A stretch of DNA of 64,000 bases from Bacteroidaceae bacterium (GCA_017416705.1 JAFQBG010000041.1:1-64000), one strand, 5' to 3'. Shown: positions 46,501 through 55,136, counted from the stretch's first letter. Program-made: numbers and translations. The notes: generated by a model not told the origin, from the sequence alone.

Positions 46501-48165
46501 GATATAGCCGAGTGCGTTGCATGGCAGAAGAAGAATGCCGATGTATTGCCCGATGCTCACTGGGTAGGTGGCAATCCTTGGACAGGTAGCGTGCAGGAAG
46601 TATATGGCTGGGCTTCGTGGAACGGAACAAAGGCTACACTTGCTTTGCGTAACGGTGCAAACAATGCACAAAGCTATACATTCACACTGCGCGAGGCTTT
46701 GAATATTCCTGCAAACATCAATGGTAGCATGATATTCACCAAGTCGTTCAAAGTACAGGATGCGCTTACCGGATTTACCGAGGGCGAGGCTATCGACTAC
46801 GACGAACAGTTGACAGTTACACTCCCTGCAAGCAGCGTATTTGCATTCGATGGCGAGGATACAAACGCTCCACTTACTGTAAATTCACAAACCCCCATAG
46901 AAGCAGTTGAGGAACTTACCGAAATTAAATTTACATTCAACGGCGAGATTGCGGTTGCCTTCGACGAGGATCTAAAACTCACAGGCAACGGTGTCGAGGT
47001 GGTAGTAACTCCTGCCATAGATGGTAAAGTTCTTACACTTACTCTTGCCAATGCCATATCAACCCCCGGTGAATATACATTGGAGGTTCCCGCAGGCAAA
47101 ATAACTCGTTTGAGCGACGGCAGTGCTTTCGAGGGTGGTGTTTATACATTCACAGTGAAGGCTATGGACCCGCTTGCTATTGTAAGCGTTAATCCCGCCG
47201 AGGAGGTTGAGTCGCTCAGCGTGGTGGAACTTACTTTCAACTACGACGTTCTTTCGAACTTGACCGAGGAGGATGTTATCAGTGTGACAGCCGATGGTGT
47301 TTCTGTTGCTACAACAGCAAGCGTTGATGGCAAGGTTCTTACACTGACTCTTGACGAGGCCATTACAACACCCGGTGTTTACACCGTAGTAATACCCGCC
47401 GAGAAGATTGTACGTGTAAAGGACAATGCGGTATTCGCAGGCCAGACAATAACAATAACCGTTGTTGCTCCCGATTACTACACACCGAGCAACACAGGAA
47501 CAAAGACAAATACAGGACGTAACGTTACAGAAATTTCGTTGTCGAGCCCCACTTATGGTGCTAACACATACAGCCTTGAATCGAGCGAGCAACGTTCCGA
47601 CTATGTCGATGCAACCGAGAAGGTTACATTCAAAGTACAAACAGGCGAAACAGTAACAGCAAGCGTTACTACCGGTGGTTCTTGGATACACCACTATGTT
47701 TACATCGACACCGATGCCGATGGTTTCGACTATGGCATTGAAAGCGGTAGTTCATACGCACCCACAGGTGACTTGTACGCATATTCTTTCTATAACAACA
47801 ACAGCAGCAGCGACGAAAGCGGTTGGAACAGTGTAGGTAATGTCATTACAGGCGACAACCGTAACAAGCCTTCTGTACCTTCGTTCACAGCACCTGCAAC
47901 AGCCGGTACATATCGCATGCGCTTCAAACAAGACTGGTCTAATATCGACCCCATGGGCGATGCCGACGGTAAATTCGGCGATTTCAAAGCCAATGGCGGA
48001 CAGATAATAGACGTTATGTTGGAGGTTGTTTGGCCCGTAGGCATCGAGTCGATTGAGACCGACAGCAAGGTAAAAGGTATCTACGACCTCACCGGTCGCA
48101 AGCTCGAAAGCATTTCGACACCCGGTATCTACATTGTAGATGGCAAGAAAACATTAGTTAAGTGA
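43558..48165 (+). CDS. Very large secreted clan GH-D-like (alpha-galactosidase-like) protein
   Basis: The 1535-residue protein has a signal peptide (1-20, ending VRA). An N-terminal beta domain (about 25-185), then a galactose-mutarotase-like beta sandwich with an inserted beta domain (about 245-590), precede a TIM barrel (about 640-1040). FVIDDGWDNYG (Asp720/721) and FFKFDGI (Asp821) resemble the GH36/GH31-clan motifs, the latter Asp being the likely nucleophile. Two Ig-like repeats follow (about 1102-1200 and 1201-1303, both with GKVLTLTL), then a GEVED-like domain and the tail GIYDLTGRKLESISTPGIYI. Similar Bacteroidales proteins are often labelled enterotoxin. I know no assigned substrate; an alpha-linked Gal or GalNAc is a guess. 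Confidence 0.72.
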   Translation: MKKLFTLFFCALAMTSQVRADKVVASQTMPNEGRPEHVYTMVNGNGAYVSPTTTPVSGDEDYGQFAFYAVDGVSGAYYIYSHNANKWLSYTKAYSYSGKKGFIEMTDSKTEGAYFYVNNYSDDYYEISPYDSYGSKASIYLNYFQGVPANAGMTLGLWTDNGTTDGGSRYTFTEVVYVVRTYTISIPDASTITIDGQKYSNGDQITVEGSIEKGDVIVNAGEGKFAVVSINDVENTITVDYAVLPAQPVCQPYENAWVYPKQQDNVGAAVATESENVWTLSNNVLAASYIKVGNAIYFAGSNAMDLLAGTEPFTVAFGSGDNVPASAMTLKSVGLQNLTANSSAIGGAEHFAGVALVAEYEYTYNEAKIEIVWRAVLRDGSHYLRTEMELLGVNDVDMYNVIPMIYNVDTDAAGSTPAVVGNTRGAVLMSNKIFAGLETPTAYNTVGEATGEVDPWELADTKTASLTASSWTQVASSDVPPRVTEATGASYPNVLAYKMENVELKEGQKVEIEVKYTSGSHRLNFGGADLLEQSGAIAAVDYHSGYSGGQHSNNTFTYTVPYDGTFAVRVFVENITESIDATSTMTVKIYNAKEGVTVNTAVVGIQGRWSRNTTLAAGETWKVASVVGLIAQDGSETASDIHDTQKRRSFLAYSERERAVPWRTFPHYNSWYELNINRNNAAPGSEHTNFTADQVLDVIEQWKTNYYEKFGEGIVAFVIDDGWDNYGPWTFHSGFPNEMRDIAAAAKEIGAGIGAWLGPVGGYGQSGNYRRQYWSDKGGMQLSNPLYYQAFLDAARNLVCEQDGVDGFDANSDNYLFFKFDGISAQFSAVGPDAGDTGNENAEGIIRLERYVREELREDIFFNTTVGTWASPFWYQISDGTWRQENDYGEAGNNSIDREKWITYRDRLVYQNYVQNSPICPINTLMTHGFILTNFGAVSKNMTYDAVLRELRCAFVCGSGMVELYADYERLNNINSGKLWEDIAECVAWQKKNADVLPDAHWVGGNPWTGSVQEVYGWASWNGTKATLALRNGANNAQSYTFTLREALNIPANINGSMIFTKSFKVQDALTGFTEGEAIDYDEQLTVTLPASSVFAFDGEDTNAPLTVNSQTPIEAVEELTEIKFTFNGEIAVAFDEDLKLTGNGVEVVVTPAIDGKVLTLTLANAISTPGEYTLEVPAGKITRLSDGSAFEGGVYTFTVKAMDPLAIVSVNPAEEVESLSVVELTFNYDVLSNLTEEDVISVTADGVSVATTASVDGKVLTLTLDEAITTPGVYTVVIPAEKIVRVKDNAVFAGQTITITVVAPDYYTPSNTGTKTNTGRNVTEISLSSPTYGANTYSLESSEQRSDYVDATEKVTFKVQTGETVTASVTTGGSWIHHYVYIDTDADGFDYGIESGSSYAPTGDLYAYSFYNNNSSSDESGWNSVGNVITGDNRNKPSVPSFTAPATAGTYRMRFKQDWSNIDPMGDADGKFGDFKANGGQIIDVMLEVVWPVGIESIETDSKVKGIYDLTGRKLESISTPGIYIVDGKKTLVK

Positions 48166-48186
48166 TTTTCACTTACTTATTACAAA

Positions 48187-48227
48187 AAACAGCCGCGTGG
48201 GATACTCCTGCGCGGCTGTTTTTTGTA
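48187..48227 (+). terminator. Terminator of the large secreted protein gene
   Basis: AAAACAGCCGCG and CGCGGCTGTTTTTT pair around a loop of about 13 nt, ending in a T run. Confidence 0.85.
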
Positions 48228-48289
48228 ATCCTATCGCTGTGTGCAAACAAAAAAAATTACACTATGATGAATAAAAACTGCCATTATAG

Positions 48290-48320
48290 TTGTTTTTATG
48301 TAAAAAGTATATTATGTTTG
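48290..48320 (+). promoter_or_regulatory. Promoter of the 6S-like RNA
   Basis: TTG (48290-48292), a 20-bp spacer and TATGTTTG (48313-48320) form a full-consensus promoter. The RNA stem begins 7 nt later. Confidence 0.75.
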
Positions 48321-48326
48321 TGTACG

Positions 48327-48513
48327 GTTTTGCTGTATCGATTGACTGGGAAACTCATCAACTTTTCCATGAAACCGAGTAGCCTTCAATGTTCAATGGC
48401 GGGCCACGCCTTCGGGTAGCTTTTGAGAGCCGGTGGATTACAAAGAGCAGGAGCACTCAAATCATTTATTCCTCGGAGTTTCATCGTTCTATTCGTACAG
48501 CAAAACTTTTTTT
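48327..48513 (+). ncRNA. ssrS: Structured RNA gene, probably 6S RNA
   Basis: About 187 nt with its own promoter. The two ends pair perfectly: GTTTTGCTGTA (48327-48337) with TACAGCAAAAC (48496-48506), followed by seven T, so the closing stem also acts as terminator. Further in, GAAACTC (48350-48356) pairs with GAGTTTC. A large, mostly unpaired stretch on both sides precedes an upper stem (GAGT/ACTC and CCAC/GTGG). A long rod of about 185 nt with a closing stem and a large central bubble is the 6S RNA design, which mimics an open promoter and holds RNA polymerase. Assignment is by shape only; the gene itself is well supported. Confidence 0.6.
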
Positions 48514-48605
48514 GGGGGATAATGACGGTTCACCTGCAAATCCGGCGGCTAAGTAAAAAGCAAGTGATTTATAGAAGGTAGCTGACATCTACATAGGAGG
48601 TAATA

Positions 48606-48950
48606 TAATTGTCCCTCTTCCGAAGAGGGACGAGAAAATAGAAACTATTTTCGGAGGGAGTTGACAAAATAATAGCACGCGATTTTCCTCTTTGCTATTT
48701 CTGCTTTTTTCTTTCTACTTTCTACTTTCCTCTTGTTTCCACTCCCTCGTCAGCGACTACGTCGCTGCCACTCCCTCTCCGGCGAGGGAGAATTTTCGCG
48801 CAAGTGAGCGCAGAGGACAAGTTTACTTGTACTATGCCGAACGCCGCCGAAAATCAACGAAGTTAATTTAATTCGAGCAAGCGAGTAAAAACCAAGCTCG
48901 CTTGAGTTTTTGCAACGAACGCAGCCGAAAATCAACGAAGTTAATTGATT
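48606..48950 (-). repeat. Inverted copy of the composite repeat
   Basis: Read on the minus strand it carries the modules found at 398-970: the TCCCTC/GAGGGA palindrome plus CTCCCTCCGAAAATAGTTTC (48606-48664), the CTCCCTCGCCGGAGAGGGAG block with CAGCGACGTAGTCGCTG (48738-48790), and the TTTTCGGC...GGCATAGTAC...TCCTCTGC segment. The last segment is partly doubled (CCGAAAATCAACGAAGTTAA twice, near 48848 and 48921). The copies differ by several compensating stem changes, which suggests that the stems are conserved. Confidence 0.8.
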
Positions 48951-49066
48951 ACAAAACAATAGGCGGGGTGAACAAAAAGCAGTATAATACTTTTGTAATC
49001 ATCTGATAACAGACGCGTCTGTCATTAGCAGAACAATCGCTTAACATATTTTAACCATAGTATAAA

Positions 49067-49095
49067 AAACAAACAGCCCCGCGGGGCTGTTTATA
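49067..49095. terminator. GC-rich hairpin, possible minus-strand terminator
   Basis: AAACAGCCCC pairs with GGGGCTGTTT around CG. On the minus strand it is followed by GTTTTTTAT, so it could end a minus transcript reading out of ispE about 170 bp away. Confidence 0.5.
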
Positions 49096-49147
49096 TTATG
49101 CAAATCACCTGAAACTCCTCTTGGATATGTGAATACCTTTGTCGAGT

Positions 49148-49262
49148 ATTTTATGTGAAAACATAAACAGGCTAATGAATTGCATAGTAGTTTTGTCGTG
49201 TTTTATTTTGTGTTTGTGTTAAGGTTGCTCTCTGATGTGAATCACGGAGCAACCGTTTTTTT
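49148..49262 (+). ncRNA. Second putative small RNA, related in layout to the one at 9080
   Basis: A -7 box TACCTTTG (49134-49141) precedes it; the nearest TTG is too close for a -33 element. The 5' hairpin is TTTATGT-GAAA-ACATAAA (49150-49167). A U/G-rich middle contains TAATGAATTGCATAGTAG, comparable to TAATGATAGTATAGT in the first RNA. The terminator pairs GGTTGCTC (49223-49230) with GAGCAACC (49247-49254) and ends in seven T (49256-49262). The T run overlaps the stop codon of the convergent ispE gene, so part of the signal may serve ispE. Confidence 0.5.
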
Positions 49263-50091
49263 ACAATGCCGATTGCCATGTGAAACAGTCGGGGAATAGT
49301 CGGGCGAGTTCTTCCTGTGACTGTGCTTGTTCGAATATTCCGTAAAAGGCCGACCCTGAACCCGACATGGAGGCATAGAGTGCGCCCATTCGGTATAGTT
49401 TGTTTTTTATATCTTCCATGTGCGGATATTTGGCAAACACGCTGCGTTCGAAGTCGTTTTTCATGGAGCTTGCCCACATATTTATGGGACGGGGTATTAT
49501 GTCGAGCAGGGGCACTGTGGGGTAGGAGGGTGTCACATGCGAATATGCCTCTTTGGTAGATATATGTATGTCGGGTTTGACAAGTACTATATGGTAGCCG
49601 GCAAGCGAGCAATCGACTTTGCTTAGTTCGTTGCCTATGCCTGTGGCGAATGCGGGAACGCATTTCACAAAAAACGCGCAGTCGGCACCTATGGTGGCTG
49701 CATAGCGTTCCAAATCGTCGTCGGACAGGTGCAGTGAGGCTATTTCGTTAAGCATTTTCAGTGCAAATGCGGCATCGCTTGAACCACCGCCAAGGCCGGC
49801 ACCTGTGGGTATGTTTTTGTATAGGGATATATTTACGCAAGGTAGTCGGTGGTCGGTTGCCAATGCTTTGTAGGCTTTTATCACCAGATTGTCGTCGTCG
49901 CTACCACTGAACTGTGCGTTGTGCATGCTGGATGTATATTGCGGTGCCTCTTTTTTGTCGTTGATGGTGATTTCCAATATATCTACCAACGGAACGGGGT
50001 AGAACAGTGTCTCTAAATTGTGGTACCCGTCGGCACGTTTGGATACTATGTCCAATCCTAAATTTATTTTACAGCAGGGAAATGTTATCAT
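49261..50091 (-). CDS. ispE: 4-(cytidine 5'-diphospho)-2-C-methyl-D-erythritol kinase
   Basis: The 276-residue GHMP kinase performs an ATP-dependent step of the MEP isoprenoid pathway. CCKINLGLDIVSKRADGYHN is the typical N-terminus, with the catalytic Lys and Asp pair later. IPTGAGLGGGSSDAAFALKM is the ATP loop, and MSGSGSAFYGIFE the C-terminal GHMP motif. Its stop codon lies within the T run of the small RNA terminator coming from the other side. Confidence 0.95.
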   Translation of the reverse strand: MITFPCCKINLGLDIVSKRADGYHNLETLFYPVPLVDILEITINDKKEAPQYTSSMHNAQFSGSDDDNLVIKAYKALATDHRLPCVNISLYKNIPTGAGLGGGSSDAAFALKMLNEIASLHLSDDDLERYAATIGADCAFFVKCVPAFATGIGNELSKVDCSLAGYHIVLVKPDIHISTKEAYSHVTPSYPTVPLLDIIPRPINMWASSMKNDFERSVFAKYPHMEDIKNKLYRMGALYASMSGSGSAFYGIFEQAQSQEELARLFPDCFTWQSAL

Positions 50092-50269
50092 AGTAATATA
50101 TAGTTTGGTTTTCCTGAATATATTTTCTTATAGAAACGGTTGGGCTTGCTTTTTTATATTCAAAAATATCTGTTTTTTCTTTTATGGTTGCTATGCGGCA
50201 TAGAAAAAATTCTGTTTTGTTCTATAAAAAATGGTAATGCCCCGATTTAAACCGTTTACGGCACTGTTT

Positions 50270-51910
50270 TTATTGGTTTTTGCGTTCGAGTTCTTGCAAT
50301 CCTTCGAGTTTTTTTGTTTCAAGGAATTCGTATATTCCACACAGATGCTCGCGTACACGACCATGACCGAACTCATAGACTTTGGACACAAGGCCGTCGA
50401 GAAAATCGCGGTCGTGACTGACGCAGATGAGCGTGCCGTCGAAATCGGCAAGGGCCTGTTTCAGTATGTCTTTTGTTTTCAGGTCGAGGTGGTTGGTGGG
50501 CTCGTCGAGTATGAGCAGGTTCACCGGCTCCAACAGTAGTTTTAGCAATGCCAAGCGTGTGCGTTCGCCTCCCGAGAGTACTTTGACTTTTTTTGTGCTT
50601 GCCTCGCCGCCGAACATAAATGCTCCCAGAAGGTCGCGTATCTTGTTTCTGATGTCGCCCTTGGCTACATCGTCTATTGTTTGGAATACGGTCAAATTCT
50701 CGTCGAGCATCGAGGCTTGGTTTTGTGCAAAATAGCCTATCTGTACGTTGTGGCCAAGCTGCAACGTGCCCTCGTGGGATAGTTCCTGCATTATGCAACG
50801 TACAAACGTGGATTTTCCTTCGCCGTTGCGACCCACGAATGCTATTTTGTCGCCACGCTCCACGGTGAGCGTTACGCCCGAGAATATGCGTTTGTCGTCG
50901 AACGATTTGCCTACCATGTCGGCTATTACGGGGTATTGTCCCGAACGCGGCGAGGGTGGGAATTTCAATCGCAATGCCGATGTATCCTCCTCATCAACCT
51001 CTATTATTTCCAGTTTTTCGAGCATTTTGACACGACTTTGCACTTGCAACGTCTTGGAGTAGGTTCCTTTGAAACGCTCTATGAAGTCCTTGGTCTCTTG
51101 AATCATTTTTTGTTGCTCCTCGTACTGTTTCATCTGTTGCTGACGACGCTCGGCACGTAGTTGCAGGTATTGCGAGTAGTTTACTTTGTAGTCGTATATG
51201 CGTCCCATGGTGACCTCGATGGTGCGCGTGGTGATGTTATCGACGAATTTGCGGTCGTGGCTGATGACTACGACTGTTTTGCCGTTCGATATTATAAATT
51301 CTTCGAGCCAGCCTATGGATTCTATGTCCAAGTGGTTGGTGGGCTCGTCAAGGAGCAGTACGTCGGGGTTGCGCAACAGCATCTTGGCAAGTTCTATGCG
51401 CATGCGCCAGCCGCCCGAAAATTCGCTCGTCTGGCGTGTGAAATCCTTGCGCTCGAAACCAAGGCCGAGGAGTGTTTTTTCGACATCCTCCTCGAAGTGG
51501 GTCATGTCGATGGCATAGAACTTTTCGCTTTTGGTGGCAACCTCTTCGATGAGTGCCATGTAGTCGTCGCTTTCGTAGTCGGTGCGCTCGGCAAGCTGGC
51601 GGTTCAGTTCCTCTATTTCGGCCTCCATCCGGTGCAGATGGGCAAAGGCTTGCGATGCCTCTTGGAACACGGTGCGGCCATCCTCGGTCATCAGATGCTG
51701 TGGCAAATAGGCAATTACGGTGTCCTTGGGTGCCGATACTTGTCCGCGCGTTGCTGTGCGCACGCCTGCCAATATTTTCAACAGGGTACTTTTGCCTGCA
51801 CCGTTCTTGCCCATGAGGGCTATGCGGTCTTTGTCGTTTATAACAAATGATATATCCTTGAAAAGCGTTGTGCCGCCAAATTCTACTGTCAGTCCGTCGA
51901 TAGAAACCAT
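50270..51910 (-). CDS. ABC-F family ATPase (ribosome-associated type)
   Basis: The 546-residue protein has two ABC domains and no membrane segment. The first Walker A is GKNGAGKSTLLKIL with signature SGGWRMRIELAK and LLLDEPTNHLD. The second is GRNGEGKSTFV with LSGGERTRLALLK and LILDEPTNHLD. The charged linker (about residues 240-310, RAERRQQQMKQYEEQQKMIQ) is the P-site tRNA interaction motif region of ABC-F proteins. It probably acts on stalled ribosomes like EttA/YbiT/Uup; antibiotic protection is possible but not shown. Confidence 0.93.
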   Translation of the reverse strand: MVSIDGLTVEFGGTTLFKDISFVINDKDRIALMGKNGAGKSTLLKILAGVRTATRGQVSAPKDTVIAYLPQHLMTEDGRTVFQEASQAFAHLHRMEAEIEELNRQLAERTDYESDDYMALIEEVATKSEKFYAIDMTHFEEDVEKTLLGLGFERKDFTRQTSEFSGGWRMRIELAKMLLRNPDVLLLDEPTNHLDIESIGWLEEFIISNGKTVVVISHDRKFVDNITTRTIEVTMGRIYDYKVNYSQYLQLRAERRQQQMKQYEEQQKMIQETKDFIERFKGTYSKTLQVQSRVKMLEKLEIIEVDEEDTSALRLKFPPSPRSGQYPVIADMVGKSFDDKRIFSGVTLTVERGDKIAFVGRNGEGKSTFVRCIMQELSHEGTLQLGHNVQIGYFAQNQASMLDENLTVFQTIDDVAKGDIRNKIRDLLGAFMFGGEASTKKVKVLSGGERTRLALLKLLLEPVNLLILDEPTNHLDLKTKDILKQALADFDGTLICVSHDRDFLDGLVSKVYEFGHGRVREHLCGIYEFLETKKLEGLQELERKNQ

Positions 51911-51947
51911 AAATAAGGTAGCTGTTTAAATTTCTAAATATTTTTCG

Positions 51948-51978
51948 CGAAGATACAACAAAAAACACCTGTAACAAA
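51948..51978 (-). promoter_or_regulatory. Promoter of the ABC-F gene
   Basis: On the minus strand TTTG (51975-51978), a 19-bp spacer and TATCTTCG (51948-51955). One mismatch in the -7 box. Confidence 0.65.
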
Positions 51979-52075
51979 ATGTTATGTCGGCGAATACAAA
52001 CAGATGGTTGATAAGTTATGCTTGTTTGTTAATAAAGATTTAATATAAATGACCGAGGATTTGTATTGTATTCTC

Positions 52076-52083
52076 TATCTTCG
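52076..52083 (+). promoter_or_regulatory. -7 box upstream of dnaB
   Basis: TATCTTCG, one mismatch to the consensus, lies about 30 bp before the dnaB start. A TTTG ends at 52063, too close (12 bp) for the usual spacing. Confidence 0.4.
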
Positions 52084-52113
52084 CAACCGATTTGCAATTA
52101 TAATTATATATAA

Positions 52114-53700
52114 ATGGAAGAGACTAATACCCCGAGAAGAAAAACACGTACCCGTCAGGCGGCTAACGCCGTTCCCTTGGTGAACGAATTTGGTCATTTG
52201 CAGCCGCAGGCACTTGAACTGGAAGAGGCTGTGCTTGGCGCACTTATGGTGGATAGCGATGCTATTGGTCGTTTGGGTAATATACTTAAACCGGAGTCGT
52301 TCTACGACAAACGCAACCAGTTGCTGTTTGGCGCCATACAGGAAATGGACCTTAACGACCGCCCCATAGACATACTCACCGTAACGGAATTCCTTAAACT
52401 GAAAGGAATTTTGGAGGAGGTAGGCGGCCCTGTATATATAGCCCAGCTGACAAGTCGCGTGGTGTCGTCGGTGAACATCGAGTATCATGCCAATATAATT
52501 GCACAAAAAAAACTTGCTCGCGACCTCATTAAATTCACAAGCAAGACACAGGAACAGGCCTTCGACGAGACACAAGACGTCGATGAACTCATGCAACAGG
52601 CCGAGAGCGAGCTTTTCGAAATATCGCGTCACAATATGAAACGCGATTTCACACAGATAAACCCCGTCATTAAACAGGCTTATGACCAGATACAGACAGC
52701 GTCAAAAAATACAAGCGGTATCAGTGGTCTGAGCACCGGTTACCATCGTTTGGACAAAGTGCTATCGGGTTGGCAAGCCACCGACCTTATTATATTAGCA
52801 GCACGTCCTGCGATGGGTAAGACGGCGTTTGCCCTTTCGCTCATACGTAACATGGCGGTGGACCAAGGAATACCGGTGGGTATGTTCTCGTTGGAGATGG
52901 GTAACGTGCAGTTGGTACAGCGTCTCATAAGCAACGTGTGCCAGATACCGGGCGACAAAATACGTAGCGGACAGCTGGAACGCTATGAATGGGGGCAGCT
53001 CGATAGTAAAATAACCGCATTGGAGGGAGCACCGCTCTACATCGACGACACACCGCAGCTGTCGGTGTTCGAACTACGTTCCAAGGCACGACGCATGGTG
53101 CGCGAGTATGGCGTGAAAATGATTTTCATAGACTACCTGCAATTAATGACGGCAAACACAGGAAAGGGTAGTCGTCAGGAGGAGATAAGCACCATATCGC
53201 GCTCACTGAAAGGACTTGCCAAGGAACTGAACATCCCCATCATGGCACTTAGCCAGCTGAACCGTAACTTGGAGGGTCGCGAGGGTGTCGAGGGAAAACG
53301 TCCGCAGTTGAGCGACTTGCGCGAGTCGGGAGCCATAGAACAGGATGCCGACATTGTAATGTTCGTGAACCGTCCCGAGTATTTCCATATATATAAGGAT
53401 GGCGACTTCGACTGGCGCGGCAAGGCCGAGATAATAATAGCCAAGCACCGTAACGGTGGTTTGGACAATATACCGCTTATATTCCGCAAGGAGTATGCCC
53501 GTTTCATGAACCTCGACGACGAGTCCATAGCAGCCCCTGTGCCCACTGACATACCGGTGATGCGCGGTTCCAAGATAAACGCTGCCACATACGAGCCCAT
53601 GAGCGACAACCTGCCTCCCTTGCCCGACTATTGGCAGGACAGCATGGGAACACCGCCCGACATTGCACCCTCGGGAAAAGACGAGCCATTGCCATTCTAA
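52114..53700 (+). CDS. dnaB: Replicative DNA helicase
   Basis: The 528-residue helicase has an N-terminal DnaB domain (about 25-125, PQALELEEAVLGALMVDSDA) and a RecA-like motor (about 195-460). Walker A is in AARPAMGKTAFALSLIRNMA (Lys236). MIFIDYLQLMTAN is Walker B, and LSDLRESGAIEQDADIVMFV holds the later motifs. No intein is present. A Pro-rich C-terminal tail of about 60 residues is added. Confidence 0.96.
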   Translation: MEETNTPRRKTRTRQAANAVPLVNEFGHLQPQALELEEAVLGALMVDSDAIGRLGNILKPESFYDKRNQLLFGAIQEMDLNDRPIDILTVTEFLKLKGILEEVGGPVYIAQLTSRVVSSVNIEYHANIIAQKKLARDLIKFTSKTQEQAFDETQDVDELMQQAESELFEISRHNMKRDFTQINPVIKQAYDQIQTASKNTSGISGLSTGYHRLDKVLSGWQATDLIILAARPAMGKTAFALSLIRNMAVDQGIPVGMFSLEMGNVQLVQRLISNVCQIPGDKIRSGQLERYEWGQLDSKITALEGAPLYIDDTPQLSVFELRSKARRMVREYGVKMIFIDYLQLMTANTGKGSRQEEISTISRSLKGLAKELNIPIMALSQLNRNLEGREGVEGKRPQLSDLRESGAIEQDADIVMFVNRPEYFHIYKDGDFDWRGKAEIIIAKHRNGGLDNIPLIFRKEYARFMNLDDESIAAPVPTDIPVMRGSKINAATYEPMSDNLPPLPDYWQDSMGTPPDIAPSGKDEPLPF

Positions 53701-53965
53701 AAAAAAGTGGGGCAGGATTATCGATAAGGCTGTTATTATAATTAGCAAAGTAAAAAAGCCTCTGGAATACCCTCTTATTTTTTTATTATATTTACGACTG
53801 ACTGTATAAGCGGTTGTTAAATAGCGTAGAAAAAAGAATAAAAAATTATATATAACAGAGAAGAATGTCAAATTGAGTCTTTGAATAAGAAAATAATAAC
53901 AGCCCCATAGCCGACTTTCACAAATTATTGCTATATTCGCGACTGAAATAAAAAAACTAAAATAT

Positions 53966-55054
53966 ATGGGAAAAATAATACTTACAGGAGACCGTCCCAC
54001 CGGACGCTTGCACCTTGGACACTATGTAGGCTCGTTGCGTCGTCGCGTGGAATTGCAAAATTCCGGTCTTTTTGATAAGATTTTTATAATGATAGCCGAC
54101 GCACAGGCACTGACCGACAATGCCGACAACCCCGAAAAAGTGCGTCAGAATATAATTGAGGTAGCACTCGACTATTTGTCGGTAGGTATCGACCCGGCAA
54201 AAAGCACCATATTCATACAGTCGCAGGTGGCAGAACTGTGCGAGCTTGCATTCTACTACATGAACTTGGTGACTGTGTCGCGCCTGCAACGCAACCCCAC
54301 GGTGAAAACCGAAATCCAAATGCGTAATTTCGAAACCAGCATACCGGTGGGTTTCTTCACCTATCCTATAAGCCAAGCATCGGATATAACAGCGTTCCGC
54401 GCTACAACCGTTCCGGCCGGCGAGGACCAACAGCCCATGATAGAGCAGGCACGCGAAATAGCACGCCGTTTCAACGGTATTTACGGCGAGACACTTGTGG
54501 AGCCCGAGATTTTGTTGCCCGACAACGCGGCTTGTCTGCGTCTGCCCGGCACCGACGGCAAGGCCAAAATGAGTAAATCGCTTGGCAACTGCATATACCT
54601 GTCGGACACAGCCGAGGAACTGCGTCAGCATGTAATGGGCATGTACACCGACCCCGACCACTTGCGCGTGCAAGACCCGGGCAAGGTAGAGGGAAACACC
54701 GTATTCACCTATCTTGACGCATTCTGCAAACCCGAGCATTTTGGAGCATACCTGCCCGAGTACCCCAACCTTGACGAATTGAAAGCACACTACCGTCGTG
54801 GCGGTCTTGGCGATGTGAAAGTAAAGAAATTCCTCATAGCTATATTAGAGGAGGAGCTTGCCCCCATACGCGCACGTCGCAAAGAATGGGAACAGGATAT
54901 CCCCGAAGTATATCGCCTGCTGAAAGAGGGTAGCGATGCCGCTCGTGCCGTTGCCGCCGACACACTTGCCGATGTTCGTCGTGCCATGAAGATAAACTAT
55001 TTCGAGGATGCAGAGCTCATAGCCGAGCAAGCACGTAAATTCCGCGGGGAATAA
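53966..55054 (+). CDS. trpS: Tryptophanyl-tRNA synthetase
   Basis: The 362-residue class I synthetase has the HIGH-type motif HLGH (residues 16-19 in [17 protein letters not shown]) and KMSKS (201-205). [20 protein letters not shown] and [20 protein letters not shown] fit the Trp-binding and dimer parts. A weak -7 box, TATATTCG, lies at 53932-53939. The 265-bp gap after dnaB shows no other gene. Confidence 0.95.
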   Translation: MGKIILTGDRPTGRLHLGHYVGSLRRRVELQNSGLFDKIFIMIADAQALTDNADNPEKVRQNIIEVALDYLSVGIDPAKSTIFIQSQVAELCELAFYYMNLVTVSRLQRNPTVKTEIQMRNFETSIPVGFFTYPISQASDITAFRATTVPAGEDQQPMIEQAREIARRFNGIYGETLVEPEILLPDNAACLRLPGTDGKAKMSKSLGNCIYLSDTAEELRQHVMGMYTDPDHLRVQDPGKVEGNTVFTYLDAFCKPEHFGAYLPEYPNLDELKAHYRRGGLGDVKVKKFLIAILEEELAPIRARRKEWEQDIPEVYRLLKEGSDAARAVAADTLADVRRAMKINYFEDAELIAEQARKFRGE

Positions 55055-55093
55055 TTGTTTTTTTGCACAGATAGTAAAACCTATTATAAAACA

Positions 55094-55136
55094 TGGATAG
55101 AGGAATAGCTTATTTCCTCTATCTTTTTTTTGCAAA
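55094..55136 (+). terminator. Terminator of trpS
   Basis: GATAGAGGAA and TTCCTCTATC pair around a short loop and are followed by eight T. Confidence 0.85.

Larger units (their letters stand above)
48166..49260. other. 1.1-kb region without protein genes
   Basis: From left to right: terminator of the large secreted protein (48187-48227), a promoter and 6S-like RNA (48290-48513), an inverted copy of the composite repeat (48606-48950), the palindrome CAGACGCGTCTG (49012-49023), a GC hairpin (49067-49095) and a second putative small RNA (49134-49262). ORFs in it lack coding signs and partly follow the repeat. Confidence 0.65.

Noticed and set aside
48162-48419. 85-residue ORF on the plus strand
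   Set aside because: It crosses the terminator of the preceding gene and the promoter and 5' half of the structured RNA.
48750-48959. 69-residue ORF in the inverted repeat copy
   Set aside because: Lies wholly within the repeat and changes with repeat length.
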